64,000 nucleotides of DNA from Saccharibacillus endophyticus. GTDB taxonomy: Bacteria; Bacillota; Bacilli; Paenibacillales; Paenibacillaceae. The position numbers and the translations under genes were made by a program. Below the pieces are notes generated by a model. That model did no database searches. It worked only from the letters and a program-made list of their open reading frames with translations, and had not been told where the DNA came from. Below are positions 52,933-61,474 of the stretch, piece by piece. How positions within the stretch are numbered: the first letter of the stretch is position 1; each line of letters begins with the position of its first letter. The stretch is from positions 434,001 to 498,000 of the forward strand of contig NZ_JAAZWE010000003.1 of NCBI RefSeq assembly GCF_013185185.1, written 5' to 3'.

Positions 52933-53487
52933 TTATTTCTTTGGCTGATACCGCGTCACGTCCACCGCCACATGCTCCAGCTTCGTTTTGCTCAGCGAAT
53001 GGTAAGGCGCGTAAATCGTCACGAACCGGTCGTTCAGCGGGAAGGTGAGCATATCGGTTTTGCCGACTTTGTACCATTTGCCTTTGACGTTGTTGGAGTT
53101 CGGCAGCGTCACGGTCGTTCCTTTGTAGCTGTAGGAATCGTCGCGCGGGGATACCGATACTTTCATGTATTTGAACGAGAAGGTAACGCTGTCGCCGGAT
53201 ACGGCTACCTTTTTGAAGGCATCGCCCGTGATCATGCGCGACGGCACGTATGGGGTCTCGAATCCGTCGAACGCTGCAAAGGCTTTGACGATGCTTTTAT
53301 ATTGAGCGGCGGAATAATTCACATCGCTTACCGTAAAGTTCGCTTTTTGAGCTTTTGCGGCGGTCGTCGAAGCGGCGGCTGCCGAGTGCGTCGTGCTGCT
53401 TGCCGCCGAAGCGGTCTGCGCGGATACGGTTCCTGTCAAAAGTACGCCTGCGGCGAGCGAAGCGGCCATCCATTTTGTGTAACGCAT
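52933..53487 (-). CDS. Secreted hypothetical protein
   Basis: This 184-residue protein has a signal peptide (about 1-30, AQTASAAS cleavage region). An Ala/Ser/Thr-rich linker (STTHSAAAASTTAAKAQ) follows. The compact C-terminal domain (about 50-184) is rich in Tyr, Val and Lys with FSFKYMKVSVSPRDDSYSYK. I do not recognise the domain; it recalls small exported copper-amine-oxidase-like or stalk proteins of Paenibacillus. AAGGAG lies 11 nt before ATG. It is a single gene with terminator. Confidence 0.65.
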   Translation of the reverse strand: MRYTKWMAASLAAGVLLTGTVSAQTASAASSTTHSAAAASTTAAKAQKANFTVSDVNYSAAQYKSIVKAFAAFDGFETPYVPSRMITGDAFKKVAVSGDSVTFSFKYMKVSVSPRDDSYSYKGTTVTLPNSNNVKGKWYKVGKTDMLTFPLNDRFVTIYAPYHSLSKTKLEHVAVDVTRYQPKK

Positions 53488-53616
53488 TGTTCATCCATCT
53501 CCTTCGAAGTCTTGTTTTCTTGTTCTGAGGTTATCTTACTCGAAGAATGTATCCGATTTAAAACTGAATTGTATCCAAGATGTAAATAAATTCGTTGATC
53601 CGTTCATACGTCAAAC

Positions 53617-53647
53617 TTGACTTATAGTACGCTCTAAGGAGTAAAGT
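53617..53647 (+). promoter_or_regulatory. MerR-type promoter (19-bp spacer) of the SDR gene
   Basis: TTGACT (53617-53622) and TAAAGT (53642-53647) are separated by 19 bp. The spacer holds an imperfect dyad (ACTTATAGT-acg-CTCTAAG). Long spacers with a central dyad are the mark of MerR-family activated promoters. No merR gene is adjacent. Confidence 0.6.
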
Positions 53648-53704
53648 GGAGGAAGAACATCGAAAGTCTTTCAAATCCATCCGAACTCAAAGGAGCGAAT
53701 TAAT

Positions 53705-54673
53705 ATGGCACAAGCGTATACCCGAACCCCGCAGCATCCGGTCGAGTCGGGATTCGGTCTCAGAAGCACGGCGAACGACGTTTTGAACGGAATCGACTTG
53801 TCCGGCAAGCTGGCTTTGGTCACGGGCGGCTATTCGGGCCTGGGTCTGGAAACGACGAAAGCGCTGGTCAAAGCCGGGGCGCGCGTCATCGTGCCTGCCC
53901 GTCGCCCCAAAGCTGCTGAAGAAGCGCTATCCGGCATCGAGAACGTCGAGGTTGACGAGTTGGATCTATCTGATTTGAACAGCGTCAAAGCTTTTGCGGA
54001 TCGGGTGCTGGCAAGCGGCCGCAGCATCGACTTGGCGATCTTGAACGCGGGAGTGATGGCAAGTCCGGAGACGCGCGTCGGCCCGGGCTGGGAGCTGCAA
54101 TTCGCGACGAATCATCTGGGGCATTTCGCGCTGATCAATCGGCTGTGGCCGCTGTTGACCGCAGGCGAAGGCGCGCGGGTCGTGTCGACGTCTTCGACGG
54201 GGCATCACTTTTCGCCGATTCGTTGGGATAACCTGAACTTTGAAGGAAACTATCATAAATTCGAAGCTTACGGCCAATCCAAAACGGCGAATTCGCTGTT
54301 TGCCGTAGAATTGGACCGCCGCGGAGCGGAGCAGGGCGTTCGCGCTTTCGCGGTGCATCCGGGCGGCATTTTGACCCCGCTTCAACGGCATATGGGCCGG
54401 GAAGAAATGATCGCGCTGAAATGGATCGACGAAGACGGCAAAGGCAATCCGGGCTTCAAAACGCCGGAACAAGGGGCCGCGACGCAGGTCTGGGCTGCGA
54501 CTTCGCCGCAGCTTGAAGGCAAAGGCGGCGTGTATTGCGAAGATTGCGACATCGCTAAGCCCGCGCAGGAGGAAGGTCCGCGCGTCGGCGTGAAGGATTA
54601 TGCGGTCGATCCGGAAGAAGCGAAGCGGCTGTGGGATTTGTCGGTGGAGTTGACCGGAGTGAGCGGGGCGTGA
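53705..54673 (+). CDS. Short-chain dehydrogenase/reductase
   Basis: This 322-residue NAD(P)-dependent oxidoreductase has the nucleotide motif TGGYSGLGLETTKAL at about residue 40, NAGVMASPE, the Ser of VSTSSTGHHFSP, and YGQSKTAN as the YxxxK catalytic pair. It resembles retinol-dehydrogenase/WW-domain-oxidoreductase-like bacterial SDRs, often induced by electrophiles. AAAGGAG lies 9 nt before ATG. The MerR-type promoter upstream supports stress or aldehyde induction. The substrate is unknown. Confidence 0.88.
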   Translation: MAQAYTRTPQHPVESGFGLRSTANDVLNGIDLSGKLALVTGGYSGLGLETTKALVKAGARVIVPARRPKAAEEALSGIENVEVDELDLSDLNSVKAFADRVLASGRSIDLAILNAGVMASPETRVGPGWELQFATNHLGHFALINRLWPLLTAGEGARVVSTSSTGHHFSPIRWDNLNFEGNYHKFEAYGQSKTANSLFAVELDRRGAEQGVRAFAVHPGGILTPLQRHMGREEMIALKWIDEDGKGNPGFKTPEQGAATQVWAATSPQLEGKGGVYCEDCDIAKPAQEEGPRVGVKDYAVDPEEAKRLWDLSVELTGVSGA

Positions 54674-54784
54674 AGAAGGTTTTTTAAAGACTGAAAAAGA
54701 GAACCCGGCTGACGGTCGAACGTCGCTTCGCTTGTATCCATGCGTCTGCCGACTATGGCTATGAAATAGAACGATTCAAATATT

Positions 54785-54823
54785 AAAAAACACACAAAAA
54801 CATTCCGTTTTTGTGTGTTTTTT
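54785..54823. terminator. Bidirectional terminator
   Basis: A 17-bp perfect stem, AAAAAACACACAAAAAC with GTTTTTGTGTGTTTTTT, has a 5-nt loop. It lies 111 nt after the SDR stop. Confidence 0.8.
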
Positions 54824-55126
54824 GATGTTTGGGGAAAAACGGAATTTGAGACCTGTAATCAACTGTCCCGATGGTCATTAACATAGTAAGCATAATGTCC
54901 TACCTAGTTGTTTATCATGGATAGGTGAAATTCGAACAATATCATATATTCGGAAGAATCGCTGCGGATAGAGGTGGATGCGGCTCGGAGCACGATTCGG
55001 AACATTTTTGAATCATGCAAGCGTACGCAAGAGGGCAATATTTGTGTGTGTTTTTCATTGGAATCCTGTATGTGCTTGTTCATAAAATGAAGTCTTCTTC
55101 TTAGAAAATTCGGATCTTTTTAAGTG
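54824..55126. other. Gap without a recognisable gene
   Basis: These about 300 nt between the bidirectional terminator and the CPBP gene are moderately AT-rich. No reading frame, tandem repeat or clear hairpin that I could support was found. Confidence 0.5.
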
Positions 55127-55870
55127 TTACATTTGCTCCCGCGTCCCCGCTCTCCACAACCCGATCGCATACACCAACATCACCAACACCTGCACGCCGA
55201 CCACAATGAGCGCAGTCCGGTCCAGCGATGTTTCGGTTACGTAAGAGATAAAATTATGTACCGTGTGCCACAACATGCCGATCCATAAGCTTTTGGTAAT
55301 GCTCACGATCAAGGCCAACACCAGACCCGCCAGAAAAGCGAACGCGATTTGCAGCAGAACGGCCCACGGGTTGGTTCCGCTGAGCGCGTTGACGGAGTGC
55401 AGCGCGCCGAAGATGATTGAGGAGCCGATCACAGCCGCTTTAGGTCCTTTTTGACGGATAAAGCCGAATACTAATCCGCGGAAATAGACTTCTTCATTGA
55501 TTCCGACGAGAATGGTGAATACGATAAGAACCAGGTAAAACGCGCCGGGTTCCTGGAACTTGGGAGCGAAAAGCACCAGAGGAACGATTTCGAGGAGCAG
55601 CAGCGGGGCAAACAACCAAACCTTTTTTACACTGCCCGAAGCAGGTTTGCGGAATCCGTAAAATGCCAGAGAGTGACCCGAACGGGCCATAAGCAGAAAG
55701 CCGATCAATATGGAACAAGCCACAGCGGCAGACATCGCCAGATAACCGGGAACTTCGTCGAGTACGGCGATTTGCGTGATGGCGGCACCGACAGAAGTTA
55801 AAAAGGTACAGATCAGAGCAGCCAGAATAGCCGCTCCGTAGGGGTGTTTGCGGATAAAGGATTTGATCAT
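55127..55870 (-). CDS. CPBP family intramembrane metalloprotease
   Basis: This 247-residue protein has about eight spans. It carries the three motifs of the CAAX protease/bacteriocin-processing (CPBP/Abi) family: NEEVYFRGLVFG (EExxxR), FGALHSV (FxxxH) and HTVHNFISY (HxxxN). The motif Glu, Arg and His residues bind metal and catalyse cleavage inside the membrane. It overlaps the TetR gene by 4 nt (ATGA), so the two are translationally coupled. Its target protein is unknown. Confidence 0.88.
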   Translation of the reverse strand: MIKSFIRKHPYGAAILAALICTFLTSVGAAITQIAVLDEVPGYLAMSAAVACSILIGFLLMARSGHSLAFYGFRKPASGSVKKVWLFAPLLLLEIVPLVLFAPKFQEPGAFYLVLIVFTILVGINEEVYFRGLVFGFIRQKGPKAAVIGSSIIFGALHSVNALSGTNPWAVLLQIAFAFLAGLVLALIVSITKSLWIGMLWHTVHNFISYVTETSLDRTALIVVGVQVLVMLVYAIGLWRAGTREQM

Positions 55871-56454
55871 GGTAAAGTGTCCTCGCTTTCTTGTTTTAGA
55901 CCGATGAGTATTCCTTTGTAGACGTCGCGCAGGATTCGATTGGCCTCGGCGTCGTCCATCGTGCTTCCGTTGGTTGCGAGCAGGGAAGCGATGCCGTGCG
56001 TGGTGAACCAGATGCCGGAGTATAAGCGCTGCGCCTGATCGCGGCTTAATCCGGCCATCCGGGCGATCATGAGAATGATCTCCTCGTCGCCCTCGGTCGT
56101 TCCGGCGATCTCGGCGACTTTTTCCTGTTGGAACGCGCCGGACATGAACAGCAACTGGAACAGCCTTTTCTCGGTGCGGGCGAAGCGGATATAAGCCAGA
56201 CCCATGCCGAGGAATCCTTCTCCGCTGTTTTGCAATCCGTCCATCATGGCCGCGTTGTAGAGCTGCTCGGCTTGGGCTCGGACGGCGGCTTTGAGTTCTT
56301 CCATGGAAGCGAAATGGCTGAAAATCGGTTGAGTGGAGCAGTTGAGCTTTTTGGCGACGTTGCGGGCATTCACGGCATCCGTGCCTTCTTCTCGAACCAA
56401 GTCCAAAGCGGCGCTTAGGATGGCTTCTTTGGTGAGCTTTGGTTTGGGTGGCAA
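55867..56454 (-). CDS. TetR/AcrR family regulator
   Basis: This is a 195-residue repressor with helix-turn-helix at about residues 8-55 (ARNVAKKLNCSTQPIFSHFA) and a TetR C-terminal domain. The start is TTG 56454 with GGAGG 7 nt upstream. It forms an operon with the CPBP protease, whose start overlaps its stop. A perfect palindrome at 56472-56485 directly upstream is the probable operator, so it likely represses its own operon and perhaps the divergent SDR gene. Confidence 0.88.
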   Translation of the reverse strand: MPPKPKLTKEAILSAALDLVREEGTDAVNARNVAKKLNCSTQPIFSHFASMEELKAAVRAQAEQLYNAAMMDGLQNSGEGFLGMGLAYIRFARTEKRLFQLLFMSGAFQQEKVAEIAGTTEGDEEIILMIARMAGLSRDQAQRLYSGIWFTTHGIASLLATNGSTMDDAEANRILRDVYKGILIGLKQESEDTLP

Positions 56455-56471
56455 TGTAGTTCCTCCTAAAA

Positions 56472-56485
56472 ATAACTTAAGTTAT
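56472..56485. promoter_or_regulatory. Probable TetR operator
   Basis: ATAACTTAAGTTAT is a 14-bp perfect palindrome, 18 nt upstream of the tetR start codon and in the gap to a divergent gene. Confidence 0.6.
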
Positions 56486-56657
56486 ATTACGTATGTTATT
56501 TAATTGTTTGAATGTTGTCAATAGATTTTAATTTAAGCGCGAGTTGACCTTAATTAAATCTTCATAACAACTCCGAGTGGATACGATATGCTTATTCAAG
56601 TAAGTGAATGACAATTAAATTCTAAAGCGAAGCAAAAACATAAAAGGAGAAATATAC

Positions 56658-57377
56658 ATGAAAAACTACCTCATCTTCGGAGCAAGCCAAGGACTCGGCG
56701 ACGCTTTCGCAAGAGGTCTGCCAGGGTCCGGTGATCGCATGTGGCTCGTGTCGCGGAGTCGCCCGTCCAGCCTGGAGCTGCAAGACGGCGCCGAGCGAAC
56801 CTGGATTCCGGCAGATTTGTCCGAACCCGGAGCCGCGAAAACGATCTTCGATCAACTCCAAAACGAAAAGCTGGACGTCACCGTATACAATGTGGGCATC
56901 TGGGAAAAGGAAGGCTTCGAGGATCACTACACGTTCGATCAAGACGAGCCTGAGCATATCTCGCGCATGATTCAGACCAATATCACTTCGGCTATCGTGT
57001 GCCTGCAAGGCCTTCTGCCGAATCTGCGTCAATCGAACTCCGGCAAAATCATCCTGATCGGCTCGACGGCGGGACTTGGCAACGCGAACAATTCCCAAGT
57101 GTCCTTCGTCGCGTCCAAATTCGCAATCCGCGGCATCGGCGAAGCGCTGCGCGAACATCTGCGTCAGGACCGGATCGCCGTCACCTGTATCAATCCGGGC
57201 GAGTTGGCGGCGGAAATTCCGTATGCGGAAGGGCGGGAACGGGCGCTGGAAGCGTATCAGGGAACGCGCATTCCTTTGCAGGACGTGGTCGATTTGGCGA
57301 ACTGCCTGATCGGATTATCCCCGGCAGCATGCGTCAAAGAAATCCATCTACCGGCCATCACCGACATCAACGCCTGA
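56658..57377 (+). CDS. SDR-family protein with Phe in place of the catalytic Tyr
   Basis: This 239-residue protein has the SDR nucleotide motif GASQGLGDAFA near the N-terminus, YNVGIWEKEG in place of the NAG motif, and LIGSTAGLGN with the catalytic Ser. Where YxxxK is expected the sequence is VSFVASKFAIRG, so Tyr is replaced by Phe while Lys is kept. It may be inactive as a reductase or use another mechanism. AAAGGAG lies 8 nt before ATG. It is divergent from the TetR gene. Confidence 0.82.
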   Translation: MKNYLIFGASQGLGDAFARGLPGSGDRMWLVSRSRPSSLELQDGAERTWIPADLSEPGAAKTIFDQLQNEKLDVTVYNVGIWEKEGFEDHYTFDQDEPEHISRMIQTNITSAIVCLQGLLPNLRQSNSGKIILIGSTAGLGNANNSQVSFVASKFAIRGIGEALREHLRQDRIAVTCINPGELAAEIPYAEGRERALEAYQGTRIPLQDVVDLANCLIGLSPAACVKEIHLPAITDINA

Positions 57378-57462
57378 TTTTTGTGTAAAAACGCACTTTC
57401 TTTGTTCATCATCAACAACTTCGCCTTCAGAATTGTACGTTTTGAAACTAGTCGCATTCCCG

Positions 57463-57476
57463 GCTAAGCGTTTACA
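57463..57476 (+). promoter_or_regulatory. cre-like site upstream of allE
   Basis: GCTAAGCGTTTACA matches the CcpA site consensus at 12 of 14 positions. It lies 58 nt before the allE start. Confidence 0.4.
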
Positions 57477-57534
57477 ATGAACAGGAACAGTGATTTCGGC
57501 TGTAATCCTACTCATGGAAAGGGAACGATCAGAC

Positions 57535-58323
57535 ATGGGATATAAAAACAATAACGTCGGCTACCTGGATGGAATTCTCACTTCACGCGCAGTCGTCAAA
57601 AAAAATAATTACGCGATTTTGCCGCACGATGGATTGGTTAACAACGTCGTACCGGGCTTTGAACATACACGCATCAGCATTCTCGGTTCGCCGCGACTCG
57701 GAGCCAGCTTCTCCGACTTTATCGCCGAGTTCCAAGAAGGCGGCAAAAACACGCTCGGCTTCGGCGGCGAAGGCATCGAGACTTTCGTTTACGTCATTTC
57801 CGGCAAATTGAACGTGAGCGACAGCAAGGAGAAGCACGAACTGACGGACGGCGGTTACGCATTCTTCCCGGTAGGCGAGAAAATGTACTTCGAAAACGCC
57901 CAATCCGAGATGACCGAAGCTTTCTTGTACCAACGCAAATATGATCCGCTCGCGGGCTACGAGGCGCATAAAGTCGTGGGCAACCGTGCGGATATCGAGC
58001 CGATCGAATACGAAGGCATGACGGACGTCCTGTTCTGGAATCTGCTGCCGACCGACAACCTGGGCTTCGACATGAACATGCACATTTTGGAATTCTCTCC
58101 GGCTGCCAGCCACGGCTACGTGGAAACGCACTACCAAGAGCACGGCGCGTACATCCTATCCGGCAAAGGCATGTACAACCTCGACAATAACTGGTATCCG
58201 GTTGAAAAAGGCGATTACATCTTCATGGCTTCTTACGTGCCGCAAGCCGCTTACTCGACCGACCGCAAAGAAAAATTGGCTTATGTCTATTCCAAAGACG
58301 CCAACCGCAACCCGGGCGTATAA
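57535..58323 (+). CDS. allE: (S)-ureidoglycine aminohydrolase
   Basis: This 262-residue bicupin converts (S)-ureidoglycine to (S)-ureidoglycolate and ammonia in purine/allantoin breakdown. The two cupin halves are visible. The first contains [20 protein letters not shown]. The second contains the metal-binding stretch [20 protein letters not shown] with the His and Glu ligands of the family, then [26 protein letters not shown] lies about 11 nt before ATG 57535; the ATG at 57514 is an alternative. It precedes allD by 25 nt in the same operon. Confidence 0.9.
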   Translation: MGYKNNNVGYLDGILTSRAVVKKNNYAILPHDGLVNNVVPGFEHTRISILGSPRLGASFSDFIAEFQEGGKNTLGFGGEGIETFVYVISGKLNVSDSKEKHELTDGGYAFFPVGEKMYFENAQSEMTEAFLYQRKYDPLAGYEAHKVVGNRADIEPIEYEGMTDVLFWNLLPTDNLGFDMNMHILEFSPAASHGYVETHYQEHGAYILSGKGMYNLDNNWYPVEKGDYIFMASYVPQAAYSTDRKEKLAYVYSKDANRNPGV

Positions 58324-58348
58324 TCATCCAAGAAGGAGGTCTTGAACC

Positions 58349-59428
58349 ATGTCTACTGAAGAGAAAATGATCCGCGTCAGCGGCGAACAACTGCACGGTT
58401 TGATCAAAAACAAGCTTGTCGCTGCCGGATTGAAAGACGAACAGGCGGAAGAAACGGCGCACCACCTCGTATACGCGGACCTTTGCGGCATCCACTCCCA
58501 CGGCGCGGTACGCGTCGAGTATTATGCGGAGCGAATCAACAAAGGCGGCATCAACGCAGAGCCTGAGCTGAACTTCGAAGCGACGGGACCGAGCACGGCC
58601 ATTTTCCACGGTGACAATACGCAAGGCCACTACGCGGCCAACGAAGCGTTGGAGCCTGCGATCCGAATGGCAAAAGAAAGCGGCGTAGCCGTGGTCGGCG
58701 TCTCCAAAGTCGGCCATACCGGAACGCTCTCGTACTATGTACGCAAAATTGCCGAAGCCAACCTGATCGGGATCTCCATGTGCCAATCCGACCCGATGGT
58801 CGTGCCTTACGGCGGCGCGGAACGTTACTACGGCACGAACCCGATCGCGTTCGGCGTACCGAGCGCCGGCGAAGATCCGTTGATCTTCGATATGGCGACG
58901 ACGGTACAGGCCTGGGGCAAAATTCTGGATGCGCGTTCGAAAGGCAAACTGATCCCGGACACGTGGGCAGTCGACAAAGACGGCGCGCCGACAACCGATC
59001 CGAACGAAGTCAACGGTTTGCTGCCGATCGCGGGACCGAAAGGCTACGGCTTGATGATGATGGTCGATATTCTGTCCGGCGTGCTGCTGGGACTGCCGTT
59101 CGGCAAAGACGTCAGCTCCATGTATCATAACCTGCACGAAGGACGTAACCTTGGACAGATCTACATTCTGATCGACCCGGAACGTTTCGTCGGATTGAAG
59201 CCGTTCCAGGAGTCCATCACCCGTACCATGAAAGAACTGAACGCGATCAAGCCTGCAGCCGGTTTCGACCATGTTCAATACCCGGGACAAGGCAGCCACG
59301 AGCGCTATCTCAAAAACCTCGAAGAAGGCGTCGATATTCCGGAATCGATCATCCGTTATTTCGAGTCCGACGTGATCCATTACGATCGGTACGAAGGATT
59401 GGACGCGTTCGCGAAGTCTTCCGAGTAA
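58349..59428 (+). CDS. allD: Ureidoglycolate dehydrogenase
   Basis: This is a 359-residue NAD(P)-dependent dehydrogenase of the LDH2/malate-like family, oxidising ureidoglycolate to oxalurate. Family motifs are YADLCGIHSHGAVRVEYYAE, the His of SKVGHTGTLSYYVR, and GTNPIAFGVPS. AAGGAGG lies 9 nt before ATG. It follows allE closely, which supports ureidoglycolate rather than malate as substrate. A long inverted repeat after the stop ends the transcript and separates it from the convergent pucR gene. Confidence 0.88.
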   Translation: MSTEEKMIRVSGEQLHGLIKNKLVAAGLKDEQAEETAHHLVYADLCGIHSHGAVRVEYYAERINKGGINAEPELNFEATGPSTAIFHGDNTQGHYAANEALEPAIRMAKESGVAVVGVSKVGHTGTLSYYVRKIAEANLIGISMCQSDPMVVPYGGAERYYGTNPIAFGVPSAGEDPLIFDMATTVQAWGKILDARSKGKLIPDTWAVDKDGAPTTDPNEVNGLLPIAGPKGYGLMMMVDILSGVLLGLPFGKDVSSMYHNLHEGRNLGQIYILIDPERFVGLKPFQESITRTMKELNAIKPAAGFDHVQYPGQGSHERYLKNLEEGVDIPESIIRYFESDVIHYDRYEGLDAFAKSSE

Positions 59429-59454
59429 CTCGAGTTCAGTCATAAGGAAACATC

Positions 59455-59528
59455 ACAAAAAAAGCATTGAATGCCGGATCGCGAGCGCTTGTTAAAGCTT
59501 GCTCCGAATCGCTTTCAATGCTTTTTGG
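59455..59528. terminator. Bidirectional terminator between allD and pucR
   Basis: AAAAAGCATTGAA at the left pairs with TTCAATGCTTTTT at the right. The enclosed part holds a smaller hairpin around GCGCTT-GTTA-AAGC. A and T tails allow termination from both sides. Confidence 0.75.
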
Positions 59529-59555
59529 CATACTTATTTATTTTTTAGACGCGTT

Positions 59556-61187
59556 TTAGCTGTTCTCGTCACTCAAAGCGAGCGCCAAACGCAGATTGAG
59601 CGAATGACTGGGCGAATTGACCGCATGGCCGAGGATTTCCTCGCAGCGCAAAATCCGGTATTTGACCGTGTTGCGGTGAACGAACAAAGCCGAAGCCGCG
59701 CTGGCGATTTCGCACTGCGCGCCCAAGTAAACCGTCAGCGTTTTGCGAAGTTCGACCAGTGCGGGTTCTTTCGGATAAGCAAAGTCCTTCAACACGTTTT
59801 CGCAGAAAAAGCGGACTTCGTTTTTTTCGAGATGATGGAACAGCTGCACCATCCCTTTGTCTTTGTAATGAAGGATCGGCTGCGTTTGCAGGTTGCTTTT
59901 TCGTTCTTCGAATACCTGTTTGGCTTCCGTATAGGATTGATTGATCCGTTTCCAGTCCGTATACGGATTGCCGACGCTGAAAATCAATTGAATATCCAGA
60001 TTTTCGTGCAGCCGGCTGCGCATCGCCATCAGCTGCTCGTCCAGATCGGCCGTTTCGCGCTGGACCAGAATGACCGTTTCTTTGCTGACGCCGAAAAAGA
60101 GCACCAAGCCGTTGGCGAAATAATCCGGAACGTGTTTTTGCAGCCACTGCGAAGCCAGAACCAACCGTTCCTCCTGCTGAAGATGGGGCATCGCGTCTTC
60201 CAGCGCCGCTTCGTCGAATACGTGGACCACCTGATAATGATCGGACAATAAGTAGCCGTGCTTCATGTTCAATTCGAAAGACCGCGCGGAAGGCGTAGGG
60301 CCGGAATGATAATCGATCAATTCTTTGAAATGCTCCGTCGCGATCGATTGTTGGGACTCGGATACCTTTTCGTTTTTGAACAGGACGAACGATAACACCA
60401 TCGCCGCTTGATCGATCGCGAAGCTGGAGATGGGATACGGAATTTGCTCCGGATTGACGATGACCAGATAATGCGGGAAATACGTATGGACCCGGATCGG
60501 AATGATGGAGATTTGAACTTCATGTCCTTTCGGACCGTTGATGATGAACGAATCGTTTTCCTTGGGCATCTCCTGCATGGTTTGCACGATTTGGTTAACG
60601 TAATGCTGCGCGGGGTTGCCCGACTGATTGAATTGCTTGGACGAATCCATGATTTCTTTGAAAGGATTCAGCAAAATGATCGGCGTTTTGACGATTTCGC
60701 TCAGTTTGTTGATCACCACCTGGTTATTCGCGTTTTGCACCAACAAGCTGAAGAACTTTTTTTGAATATCCAGGGCGAACGAAATTTCTTCATAGCGCGT
60801 TCCCCAGATTTTATTGAGCAGCTGGTGCAGCAGGGAGCCGAGCGAATACGTATTGGGAATATCGATCAGCGGAAACCCGACCTTTTCGGCGTACGCGATG
60901 ACTGCGGGATCCACTTCGCCGATAAAGCGTCCGGTTTTGATGCCGAGGCCTACCGCTTTGGCGCGAATCAGCGAGTCGATCAGCGAAATCAACCCTTGCT
61001 GGTCATTCGTATAGCTCATGGCCGTCGTCAAAAGCAGAACGTCGGCTGGAATATAATGCTCGATATCGGGCGTTTCGGAGATTTCCACGCTTTGTATCGT
61101 TTTGTTCGCATCGACTTGTTCGGGGCTGGTTAAAAGTTTGATATCCGAGTAGCGGGGAAGCTTCAGGATGTCAGTTATTGTTGTCAT
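59556..61187 (-). CDS. pucR: PucR family transcriptional regulator of purine catabolism
   Basis: This is a 543-residue regulator. The N-terminal PucR domain (about 1-125; MTTITDILKLPRYSDIKLL, ADVLLLTTAMSYTNDQQGL) is followed by a GGDEF-like/CdaR middle domain. The C-terminal helix-turn-helix of the HTH_30 type (about 485-540) has ALFVHRNTVKYRILRCEEIL. In B. subtilis PucR activates puc genes with allantoin-type inducers. AAAGGAAT lies 5 nt before ATG 61187; a longer in-frame N-terminus has no site. It is divergent from allC, with PucR-box-like sequences in the gap. Confidence 0.88.
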   Translation of the reverse strand: MTTITDILKLPRYSDIKLLTSPEQVDANKTIQSVEISETPDIEHYIPADVLLLTTAMSYTNDQQGLISLIDSLIRAKAVGLGIKTGRFIGEVDPAVIAYAEKVGFPLIDIPNTYSLGSLLHQLLNKIWGTRYEEISFALDIQKKFFSLLVQNANNQVVINKLSEIVKTPIILLNPFKEIMDSSKQFNQSGNPAQHYVNQIVQTMQEMPKENDSFIINGPKGHEVQISIIPIRVHTYFPHYLVIVNPEQIPYPISSFAIDQAAMVLSFVLFKNEKVSESQQSIATEHFKELIDYHSGPTPSARSFELNMKHGYLLSDHYQVVHVFDEAALEDAMPHLQQEERLVLASQWLQKHVPDYFANGLVLFFGVSKETVILVQRETADLDEQLMAMRSRLHENLDIQLIFSVGNPYTDWKRINQSYTEAKQVFEERKSNLQTQPILHYKDKGMVQLFHHLEKNEVRFFCENVLKDFAYPKEPALVELRKTLTVYLGAQCEIASAASALFVHRNTVKYRILRCEEILGHAVNSPSHSLNLRLALALSDENS

Positions 61188-61372
61188 ATGAGATTCCTTT
61201 CTGTAAAACCGACTGCTTCTGAAAGTAAAGTTGTTTCTCGTATAGTATGTCAGGTACAAACACGGAATGAAAGCGGTCGATTTTGAACGGCTGTCTATTT
61301 TTGAGATTTTCGTACACGTTTTTAACGAAAAAATGTGCAGAATGAACAAAAGAACTCGAACGTTTTGTATAA

Positions 61373-61385
61373 ATGACCAATGATA
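61373..61385 (-). promoter_or_regulatory. PucR-box-like site 1
   Basis: Read on the minus strand, TATCATTGGTCAT fits the reported PucR box WWWCNTTGGTTAA at 11 of 13 positions (consensus from memory). It lies between pucR and allC. Confidence 0.5.
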
Positions 61386-61434
61386 TTGAAAGCGGTTATA
61401 TTTATACTTAACTCAGAAAGCTTATTCTTTCGAA

Positions 61435-61447
61435 ATAACCAATGGTC
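61435..61447 (-). promoter_or_regulatory. PucR-box-like site 2
   Basis: Read on the minus strand, GACCATTGGTTAT contains the core CNTTGGTTA. It is 62 bp (about six helix turns) from site 1 and in the same orientation. Confidence 0.45.
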
Positions 61448-61474
61448 AAAAATATCGAAAAACGGGGTGAGCTT

